A DNA stretch of 9,802 nucleotides from an uncultured Holophagales bacterium (lineage in GTDB: Bacteria; Acidobacteriota; Thermoanaerobaculia; UBA5066): positions 1 to 9,802 of the forward strand of contig CALMDF010000464.1 of NCBI GenBank assembly GCA_937864895.1, given 5' to 3'. The notes beneath the pieces were generated by a model. The model was not told the origin of the DNA. It worked only from the letters and a program-made list of their open reading frames with translations, and ran no database searches. A program made the position numbers and the translations under genes. This document shows, piece by piece, positions 1-5,785 of the stretch. Within the stretch, counting starts at the first letter, position 1, and each line of letters opens with the position of its first letter.

Positions 1-1668
1 GTCCCCCGGGATCTCGACCCTCTTCGGCATTGGCGCCGCGGCCCGGGGTGCGGCCTGCACGACGGGGAGGTCCTGCCCCAGCGAGGCGAGGTCGACCACG
101 GCGGCGGACGGGGTCGGAAGGGCGCGGATCTCGCCCCGGGCCGGGTCCGGGAAGGCGGGCGCGTCGGCGGCTTCGGCGAGCTCCGCGACCCTGGGAGCCT
201 TCGTGGACACCTTGTACGGCACGACGAGGAGCGATCCGGTACGGAGCCGGGCGTTCGGCTTGAGGTCGTTCGCGGCGCGCAGCTCGGCGACGGAGACCTT
301 GTTGCGCGCGGCAAACTTCGCGACGGTCTCGCCCTTGCGCACCTTGACCTTGCGCTCCCGGTACTCGGGTGCGGCTGGGAGGCTTGACAGGCGGGCGGTG
401 AGCGTGGGCCCGGCGCCCTTCGGGAGGCGAAGCGGGTAGGACGAGACGCCCCGCGGCGTCGAGTTCCCGCGCAGCTCTCCGTTCAGGGCCTTGAGGGTCT
501 CCAGGCTCGTCCCGAGCTCCCGCGCGACGCGGCCGAGCTCGACCGGCCGGGGGACCTCGACGACGTCGAACTCCAGGGGCGGGTCGAGAACGACGTCGAA
601 GCCGAATCGGGAGGGGTCCTTGGCGATCAGGGCGGACGCGATGAAGAAGGGGACGTAGTCACGGGTTTCCCTGTGCAGGGCGTTCCCCTCACGGAGTTCC
701 CAGTAGGTCCGGGCGCCGGTGCGCTGCAGGCCGCGGAGGACCCGGCCCTCGCCGGCGTTGTAAGCGGCCATCGCGAGGTGCCAGTCGCCGAACATCTCGT
801 AGAGGTCGCGGAAGTAGGCGGCGGCGGCCCGGGTGGACTTGACCGGGTCGCTCCGCTCGTCCATCTCGCGGGTCCGCCTGAGGCCGTAACGGCGTCCCGT
901 GCCGTCGATGAACTGCCAGTACCCCTTCGCCGCCGCCCTGGAGTGAGCCTGCGACTTGAAGGCGGACTCGATCATGGCGATGTAGACGAGGTCCTCCGGA
1001 AGCCCGCTTTCGCGAAGGATCGACCGCATGAGGGGGAGATACCGGCCGCTCCTCTGGAGCGCCGACGCGAATGCTTTCGGCGTCCTGAACTGGTAGAAGG
1101 CGACCGCGTTGAGGACGGCTTCGTTGACGACGATCGGCACGTCGAAGACGACGGAGGACGCCGCCCCCTCGATCTCCCGTCGGGCGACGGCGACTTCGTC
1201 AGCGGTCGGAGGGGTTCCTTCCTGGGCCACGAGGCCGTCCCGGTCGCCGGGACCGGCAGGGGGGTCCTCGTCCGACGTCTCCGGGAGGGATTCGTAGAGC
1301 CGGACGCTGTCCCAGAGGTGGCCGGCGAAGGCGACGTCCGAGGAGTCGCCGGGACGCATGGAGGTGCGGAATCCCTCGAGGGCCGCCTCGAACTCGAGCC
1401 GGGCACAGGACTGGTCCCCCGCGAGGGCGTGAGCCTTGCCGCGGTGGAACCGGTCGCTCGCTTCCTGACGCGGATCGGAGGCGGGGCAGGGTGCCGCCTC
1501 GGCCGAGGCCACGCTGGCGACCACGGAAGGGGCCGGGGGAGCGGTCGTCGTCGAGCAGCCCGCGACGGCGAGGAGCGGGGCGAGGAAGCCGGTGGCGAGG
1601 GCCCGGGCCCGAGGAGAGATTCGGGTGCGGGCCTTGTCAATGGTCTCTTTCGTCACGTTCTTCGTCAC
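1..1668 (-). CDS. Lipoprotein lytic transglycosylase, MltD-like, with LysM repeats (3' end outside window)
   Basis: Predicted murein lytic transglycosylase that cleaves the MurNAc-GlcNAc bond of peptidoglycan in the periplasm. The frame is open from 1668 to the window edge (556 codons) with no stop, so the C-terminus is missing. Residues 1-38 form a basic N-terminus and hydrophobic stretch ending in the lipobox VAGC (Cys38), so a lipid-anchored protein is likely. Residues 75-130 look helical and TPR-like. The SLT domain spans about 215-345: the catalytic Glu is in IESAF (E234), followed by AAKGYWQFI and the family motif MAAYNAGEG (300-308). LysM-type repeats follow at about 367-415 and 440-484 (VRKGETVAKFAARN, then ELRAAND), for peptidoglycan binding; more may lie beyond the edge. 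The GTG start at 1668 overlaps the stop of the upstream GTPase gene as GTGA, suggesting translational coupling; a second in-frame GTG at 1656 is possible. The family call is secure; the exact subtype is inference. Confidence 0.92.
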   Translation of the reverse strand, partial: MTKNVTKETIDKARTRISPRARALATGFLAPLLAVAGCSTTTAPPAPSVVASVASAEAAPCPASDPRQEASDRFHRGKAHALAGDQSCARLEFEAALEGFRTSMRPGDSSDVAFAGHLWDSVRLYESLPETSDEDPPAGPGDRDGLVAQEGTPPTADEVAVARREIEGAASSVVFDVPIVVNEAVLNAVAFYQFRTPKAFASALQRSGRYLPLMRSILRESGLPEDLVYIAMIESAFKSQAHSRAAAKGYWQFIDGTGRRYGLRRTREMDERSDPVKSTRAAAAYFRDLYEMFGDWHLAMAAYNAGEGRVLRGLQRTGARTYWELREGNALHRETRDYVPFFIASALIAKDPSRFGFDVVLDPPLEFDVVEVPRPVELGRVARELGTSLETLKALNGELRGNSTPRGVSSYPLRLPKGAGPTLTARLSSLPAAPEYRERKVKVRKGETVAKFAARNKVSVAELRAANDLKPNARLRTGSLLVVPYKVSTKAPRVAELAEAADAPAFPDPARGEIRALPTPSAAVVDLASLGQDLPVVQAAPRAAAPMPKRVEIPGD

Positions 1669-3005
1669 TCCGCCTGGACGTTGAACCGGAGGGAAAGCAG
1701 GAGCTTCTGCAGGTCGGCCGGGGCGGAAAGGTCGATGGCGAAGCTGCTGCCCGTCTGGAGGGGGCTGCCGGCCTCGTCGGAGAACTTAAGCTCGATCGTC
1801 ACCTGTCGGCTCCTTCCCAGCACCTGGCGCGGGATGGTGAGGTCGAAGGACCGGGTGACGTCCTTCTTGTGGTTGAGGTTGGACGCGAGGAGGTCGTCGA
1901 TCGAGACTCCCGTCGAACGGGCGCGCCCGGAGTCGGCGCGGGGCGCCGGGGCGGCCCCCGGGGCCGACTTCTGTGTCGAGAGCTTCCGGAGCTTGTCGAG
2001 CTCCGAGAGGATGTCCACGCTCGAGCGCACTTTCACGTGCTTCACGGCTGGCTCGGTCGCGGCCGGAGCGGGCCCGGCCGATTCGCCGAAGCTGATGTCG
2101 GGAGCCGGTTCCTCGACGGGCCGGGCGGCGACGGTCGCCGGCGCGGAAGGAGGCGCTTCAGGGGGGACGGGAGCAGGGGCGGCCTCTGTCGCTCCGGCGG
2201 AAGGCGTTCCGGCCTGACGGGCGATTTCCGCGAACCTCGACAGCCGGTCGAGGGAGGCGGAGGACGGCGGGGCGGAGTCGCGCGCGGCGGCGTCCGCGGG
2301 CGCGGGGACCCCGCCCGCCGCGGGTTTGGGGGGGCGGGAAGAGCCGGGGGGGATGGGGGGGGGGGGGGGTGCGGGTGCGGGGGCCGCGAACACCGCCGGG
2401 CGGCGGACGTCTCCCGTCATGCGGGAGCGGAGCGCCCGGAGCGTCAGCTTGGAGATCCCCTTCAGCGTCTCGAAGACCCCTGTGCCGTTCGCGGCCGAGG
2501 CCTCGAACGACTCGAGCCGGCCCTCGGGGTTCAGGGCGGAGTTCAGCTCGTCCACCGAGAGGATGTTGGAGAGGTCGCGCTTGTTGTACTGGAGGACGAT
2601 CGGGAGGTCGTCCAGGGCGAGGCCGATCTCCGCGAGGTTCTCCCGCAGGTTCCGGTAGCTCTCCTTGTTCGGCTCGAGCATGGGCCGCTGGGAATCCGCG
2701 ACGAAGACGACCCCGTCGACCCCCTTCAGGACGAGCTTCCGGGTCGTGTTGTAGAAGACCTGCCCCGGGACGGTGTAGAGCTGGAGCCGGGTCTTGAAGC
2801 CGCCGATGACGCCGACGTCGATGGGGAGGAGATCGAAGAAAAGGGTCCGATCGGTCTCGGTTTCGAGCGAGACCATCTCGCCGCGGGCCGTCGGAGCCGT
2901 CCGGCCGTAGATGACGTGGAGGTTGGTCGTCTTCCCGCACAGGCCCGGACCGTAGTAGACGATCTTGGCGGCCATCTGCATGGTGGCGTAATTGAAGAAA
3001 ACCAT
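1665..3005 (-). CDS. MglA-type Ras-like GTPase with long proline-rich linker and C-terminal domain
   Basis: 446 residues. The first ~197 residues are a full MglA-like small GTPase: P-loop GPGLCGKTT (19-27), switch I region TDRTLFFD with Arg53 and Thr54, the variant G3 motif TVPGQ (78-82; Thr where Ras has Asp), NKRD (141-144) and a G5-like ASAANGTGV (169-177). Arg53 and Gln82 match the catalytic residues known for MglA, even in numbering. MglA proteins are usually ~195 residues and control cell polarity and motility, with MglB as GAP. Here a 250-residue extension follows: an Ala/Pro-rich linker (about 203-320), a short amphipathic helix (about 322-344), a second linker, and a beta-rich C-terminal domain (about 380-446) that I do not recognise. 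The codons for Pro213-217 are an unbroken C15 run. The start matches the family N-terminus; an in-frame TAG at 3038 and lack of other start codons fix it. No mglB is visible. The adjacent transglycosylase gene overlaps by 4 bp. GTPase identity is firm; motility or polarity role is inference. Confidence 0.93.
   Translation of the reverse strand: MVFFNYATMQMAAKIVYYGPGLCGKTTNLHVIYGRTAPTARGEMVSLETETDRTLFFDLLPIDVGVIGGFKTRLQLYTVPGQVFYNTTRKLVLKGVDGVVFVADSQRPMLEPNKESYRNLRENLAEIGLALDDLPIVLQYNKRDLSNILSVDELNSALNPEGRLESFEASAANGTGVFETLKGISKLTLRALRSRMTGDVRRPAVFAAPAPAPPPPPIPPGSSRPPKPAAGGVPAPADAAARDSAPPSSASLDRLSRFAEIARQAGTPSAGATEAAPAPVPPEAPPSAPATVAARPVEEPAPDISFGESAGPAPAATEPAVKHVKVRSSVDILSELDKLRKLSTQKSAPGAAPAPRADSGRARSTGVSIDDLLASNLNHKKDVTRSFDLTIPRQVLGRSRQVTIELKFSDEAGSPLQTGSSFAIDLSAPADLQKLLLSLRFNVQAE
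2355..2369 (-). repeat. C15 homopolymer tract inside the GTPase gene
   Basis: Fifteen consecutive G on the plus strand, read as C15 on the coding strand, exactly five proline codons (residues 213-217). It lies about 16 residues after the GTPase core ends. Runs this long are classic slippage sites. A gain of one C leads to a stop at 2158-2160; a loss of one C leads to a stop at 2042-2044. It may also be an error-prone site for sequencing. Confidence 0.95.
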
Positions 3006-3054
3006 CTCTCCGTCGTCTGGCCCGGCAGGCCTCCTCTAGTACGAACGGGTCATT

Positions 3055-3888
3055 TTAGCATCCGGCCCCCGCAGCGCTTCTGGCGGCGAGACGCTTCTGT
3101 TCCCGGAGCAGGGCCTCGAGGAGCGCCGCTCGCGAGGCGTCCCAGGCGAGGAGAGCCCGCCGGTGCCGGTCGAGCGTCGACTCGTCCCCGCGGGCGGCGG
3201 GACCCGTCAGGGCGGCCTCGGGCCCGAGGCGCAGGGCCTCGTCGAGAGCCGACCGGAGGAGCGGCGCCAGGGCGGCGAGGGCTTCGGAGGGGCCGAATCC
3301 GGCGGCGACGAGCGCGTCCCTTGACGCGCCCACGAGCCCCGTGAGGCCGTTCGCCCCGAGGGACGCCGCGAGATGGTAGACGCCGCGGGCGGAAGCCGGC
3401 ACCCGGACCGCCTTTCCGCCCAGGAGACGGCAGAGGCGATGGGCCGCCGCGAGTCCATCGGCGTCGCCGTCGACCGCGAAGGTGATCCCTTCGAAGCGGT
3501 GGGAGTCGGACGACGTCCCCGGGAACGTCTGGAGCGGGTGGCAGCAGCCGGTGGCGAAGCCCCGGCTGCGAACCGAGTCGAGGACGCCGGGCCCGAGGGC
3601 TCCCGACAGGTGGAGGGCGGCCGCGCCGGGCGGGACGTCGGCCGCCGCTTCGCAGAGGAGCCGGGCGAGGTCGAGGAGGGAGTCGTCCCGGACGGCGAGG
3701 ACGAGGATCGTCCCGGGACCGGCCCGGAGAAGCTCGGCCAGGGGAAGACGGGGATCCATCGAGGCCTCTTTTCCGGAAAGAAGGACCGGGGGCTTCGACG
3801 CGAGACCGGGAGCCCCGGCAAGAGCCCGGCCCAGGCGGCCTTTGCCGACGACGACGAGGGAGGGGGGGCCTTCTGTCACTGCTATCAT
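3055..3888 (-). CDS. Rossmann-like / DUF2520 domain protein
   Basis: 277 residues. The N-terminal part is a Rossmann-type dinucleotide-binding fold: strand LVVVG followed by the glycine motif GKGRLGRAL (15-23), then a second strand ILVLAVRDD (61-69). The family signature HPLQTF lies at 117-122. The C-terminal helical half carries YHLAAS (171-176) and the conserved LTGPAARGDEST (227-238), both typical of DUF2520 proteins, which resemble NAD(P)-dependent 6-phosphogluconate dehydrogenase-like or F420-dependent NADP reductase folds. The substrate is unknown, so no specific reaction is assigned. Probably cytosolic, as no signal or membrane segment is seen. The ATG at 3888 has a close GGAG; a GTG three codons later (3879) is an alternative. 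It is the first gene of the minus-strand block, 49 bp upstream of the GTPase gene and divergent from hrcA. Family call is confident; function is not known. Confidence 0.88.
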   Translation of the reverse strand: MIAVTEGPPSLVVVGKGRLGRALAGAPGLASKPPVLLSGKEASMDPRLPLAELLRAGPGTILVLAVRDDSLLDLARLLCEAAADVPPGAAALHLSGALGPGVLDSVRSRGFATGCCHPLQTFPGTSSDSHRFEGITFAVDGDADGLAAAHRLCRLLGGKAVRVPASARGVYHLAASLGANGLTGLVGASRDALVAAGFGPSEALAALAPLLRSALDEALRLGPEAALTGPAARGDESTLDRHRRALLAWDASRAALLEALLREQKRLAARSAAGAGC

Positions 3889-3929
3889 TGCTCCACGCCA
3901 GCGGGCAGGCTCGGGTCGCCCGTGCCGGT

Positions 3930-3946
3930 GCCGGAGCGCATCCGGC
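3930..3946. repeat. Short inverted repeat, possible operator
   Basis: GCCGGA (3930-3935) and TCCGGC (3941-3946) form perfect 6-bp arms around a 5-bp spacer, GCGCA. It lies 42 bp upstream of the hrcA start in the divergent gap. It does not resemble CIRCE. Short GC dyads occur often by chance in such GC-rich DNA, so an operator role is only a possibility. Confidence 0.25.
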
Positions 3947-3970
3947 TGGCGGGGCGTACGTTAGCTCATG

Positions 3971-3977
3971 AGGAGGG
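3971..3977 (+). promoter_or_regulatory. Ribosome binding site of hrcA
   Basis: AGGAGGG lies 10 bases before the ATG at 3988. It decides the hrcA start, since the open frame extends some 600 bases further upstream, across the DUF2520 gene on the other strand. Confidence 0.75.
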
Positions 3978-3987
3978 ACCCGACGCA

Positions 3988-5046
3988 ATGAGCGGTGGCT
4001 GGAGAGAGCTCGACCTGAGGTCGCGAGAGGTTCTCGCGTCCGTGGTCGGGGCCCATATCCAGAGTGCGGCGCCCGTCTCGTCCCGCCAGCTGACCCAGAG
4101 CGGCACCTTCGCCCTCTCGTCCGCGTCCCTGCGGAACGCCATGGCGGACCTGGAGGACCTCGGGTACCTCACCCATCCGCACGCCTCGGCCGGCCGTGTC
4201 CCGACCGATCGCGGCTACCGGGTCTACGTGAGGGAGCTCATGACCGTGCGGCCGCCGGGGCTCGCCGAGAAGGCGAAGATCGAGAGCGGACTCGGCTCCG
4301 AGCCGTTCGAGCTGGAGAGGTTCCTTCACGCCACGTCCCGGGTCCTGACGGAGCTGACCGGGGAGGTGGCCGTCATCGCCGCCCCGGACTCGGCCCACGT
4401 CGTCCTCCGGTCGGTCCACTTCACGCGCGTTGCCGAGCGGAAGGTCGTCGTCGTGACGGTGTCCGGAGAGGGGCTCGTCGGGAGCCGCCTGATCGAGACG
4501 CGCGACGACTACACCCCCGAGGCGCTGCAGACGATCTCGAACCGTCTCACCGCGGAGTACGCCGGCCGGACGCTTCTCGAGATCCGCGTCCTCCTCCTCG
4601 CGGCCCTCCAGGAAGAGAAGGTCCGCCTGGATGCAGAGGTCTCGCAGGCCCTGGAGCTCGCGGGGAAGGCCTTTGCCGACGAGAGGGCCGGCGGGGAGAC
4701 CCTCGTCGTCGAAGGGGCGGCGACCATCCTGGAAAAGCCCGAGTTCCAGCGCGACGTCGAGTCCCTGCGGAGGATGTACCGCGCGCTCGAGGAAGAGGCC
4801 CGGCTCGTCGATCTCCTCACCGACTGCCTCGCCGGCGGCGGGAAGCCCGCGGTCGTGATCGGCTCTGACTCCGCCTTCACCGAGGAGACCCGGACCGCGG
4901 TCGTCGTCACGGCCTACCGCAGCGGCGACCGGGTCCTCGGCGCGCTCGGCGTCATCGGCCCGAGACGCATGGAATATCCTCGCGTCGTCCCGCTCGTGGA
5001 GGAGCTCGGGCGCTACGTGACGAAGCGCCTTTCGGAGGGTGTGTGA
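3988..5046 (+). CDS. hrcA: Heat-inducible transcription repressor HrcA
   Basis: 352 residues, close to the usual 340-350. HrcA is a cytosolic DNA-binding repressor of class I heat-shock operons; it binds CIRCE operators and is kept active by GroEL in species studied. The N-terminal winged-helix domain (about 5-80) shows RSREVLASVVGAHIQSAAPVSS, the recognition region LSSASLRNAMADLEDLGYL (43-61) and HASAGRVPTDRGYRVYV (65-81), all diagnostic. The GAF-like and dimerisation parts follow, ending in the conserved GALGVIGPRRMEYPRVVPLVE (318-338). The ATG at 3988 is chosen from the strong AGGAGGG and the family N-terminus. It is first in the hrcA-grpE-dnaK-dnaJ-prmA-rsmE run, and its TGA overlaps the grpE ATG by one base. 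Autoregulation is expected, but no CIRCE is seen upstream. Confidence 0.96.
   Translation: MSGGWRELDLRSREVLASVVGAHIQSAAPVSSRQLTQSGTFALSSASLRNAMADLEDLGYLTHPHASAGRVPTDRGYRVYVRELMTVRPPGLAEKAKIESGLGSEPFELERFLHATSRVLTELTGEVAVIAAPDSAHVVLRSVHFTRVAERKVVVVTVSGEGLVGSRLIETRDDYTPEALQTISNRLTAEYAGRTLLEIRVLLLAALQEEKVRLDAEVSQALELAGKAFADERAGGETLVVEGAATILEKPEFQRDVESLRRMYRALEEEARLVDLLTDCLAGGGKPAVVIGSDSAFTEETRTAVVVTAYRSGDRVLGALGVIGPRRMEYPRVVPLVEELGRYVTKRLSEGV
5034..5039 (+). promoter_or_regulatory. Ribosome binding site of grpE
   Basis: GGAGGG sits inside the end of hrcA, 6 bases before the ATG at 5046. It favours this ATG over the adjacent in-frame GTG at 5043 (spacing 3). Confidence 0.7.
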
Positions 5047-5759
5047 TGGCCGAGAGAGAGGGACGCCCGGTCCCGCCGGAAGACGAGGTCATCGACCTCG
5101 ACGAGGAGGGCGGGTCGGACGACGTCGCGAGCGCCCTCGAGGCGGCGGAGCGGGCGGTTTCGGCGGTCGAGGAGCGGCACAGGGCCGCCCCTCACGGCAT
5201 CAGGCCCGCAGAGGTCGAGCCCGGTGGGCCGGCCGGTGAGCCGCCCTTGGAGCCGGGCCCCGCCGACGGGCGCCTCGCCGAGGAGCGCGAGAGGGCCCTC
5301 CGCGCGGAGGAGGAAGCCGGGAAGCTCCGGGAGGTCCTGCTGCGCAAGGCGGCGGACTTCGAGAATCTCAAGCGCAGGTCGGAACGCGAGAAGGCCGATT
5401 ATTTCAGGTACGCGCTGTCCGACGTCCTCCGCGACCTGCTCGGCGTCCTCGACAACTTCGAGCGCGCCCTGAACCACGCCCCGGCATCGGGTGCCGAGGA
5501 GTTCCGGACGGGAGTCGAGATGATCGCCCGGCAGCTGTCCGAGGTCCTCAGGAAGTACGGCGTCACCGAGGTCCCGGCGGTCGGCGAGCCGTTCGACCCG
5601 CAGTTCCACGAGGCGGTGATGCGCGAGGAGACCGACGCCGCGGCGCACGGGATCGTCCTCGAGGTCTTCCAGAAGGGGTACGTCCTGAACGACAGGCTGC
5701 TCCGGCCCGCGATGGTGAAAGTCTCGGCGGCCCCGGCCGCGCCCGCTGCAGAGGCGTGA
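5046..5759 (+). CDS. grpE: Nucleotide exchange factor GrpE
   Basis: 237 residues. GrpE is a cytosolic homodimer that releases ADP from DnaK and so resets the Hsp70 cycle. Residues 1-75 are an acidic, Gly/Pro-rich, probably disordered region (EDEVIDLDEEGGSDD). Residues about 76-125 form the long coiled-coil helix containing the conserved KAADFENLKRRSEREK (101-116). The four-helix region includes LLGVLDNFERAL (131-142), and the C-terminal beta-wing domain carries the signature GEPFDPQFHEAV (180-191) and GYVLNDRLLRPAMVKV (211-226). The start at ATG 5046 overlaps the hrcA stop (TGATG) and has a GGAGGG at good spacing. dnaK follows after 26 bp. Nothing in the conserved core is unusual. Confidence 0.97.
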   Translation: MAEREGRPVPPEDEVIDLDEEGGSDDVASALEAAERAVSAVEERHRAAPHGIRPAEVEPGGPAGEPPLEPGPADGRLAEERERALRAEEEAGKLREVLLRKAADFENLKRRSEREKADYFRYALSDVLRDLLGVLDNFERALNHAPASGAEEFRTGVEMIARQLSEVLRKYGVTEVPAVGEPFDPQFHEAVMREETDAAAHGIVLEVFQKGYVLNDRLLRPAMVKVSAAPAAPAAEA

Positions 5760-5773
5760 GCGCGAACGGGCGC

Positions 5774-5780
5774 GGGAGGT
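5774..5780 (+). promoter_or_regulatory. Ribosome binding site of dnaK (TTG start)
   Basis: GGGAGGT lies 5 bases before the TTG at 5786. An in-frame TAG at 5780-5782 overlaps it, so no longer dnaK product is possible and TTG is the only start able to give the conserved N-terminus. Confidence 0.8.
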
Positions 5781-5785
5781 AGAGA

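Larger units (their letters stand above)
3889..3987. promoter_or_regulatory. Divergent intergenic region between DUF2520 gene and hrcA
   Basis: This 99-bp gap must hold the promoters for both divergent blocks unless they lie inside the flanking genes. No clear -35/-10 pair for sigma-70 and no sigma-32 type promoter can be picked by eye; TACGTT at 3957-3962 is a weak -10 candidate without a matching -35. No CIRCE (TTAGCACTC-N9-GAGTGCTAA) is present. What is visible is a short dyad at 3930-3946, an 8-bp palindrome at 3965-3972 and the hrcA ribosome binding site. Confidence 0.5.

Noticed and set aside
2158..2354. Possible frameshift error in the GTPase gene at the C15 run
   Set aside because: The present length keeps one frame from the GTPase core through a structured C-terminus to a stop that overlaps the next gene's start, so the assembled length appears to be the functional one.
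673..3344. Two long plus-strand frames (673-2217 and 1491-3344) opposite the transglycosylase, GTPase and DUF2520 genes
   Set aside because: Translations are Gly/Arg-rich with no family features, while the minus strand encodes clear SLT, LysM, GTPase and Rossmann motifs over the same bases.
3957..3962. TACGTT as a -10 promoter box for hrcA
   Set aside because: Only three of six bases match and no -35 box sits 16-18 bases upstream.
3373..3987. Upstream extension of hrcA by about 205 codons
   Set aside because: The frame is open only because it crosses the DUF2520 gene on the other strand. The HrcA family N-terminus and AGGAGGG both fix the start at 3988.
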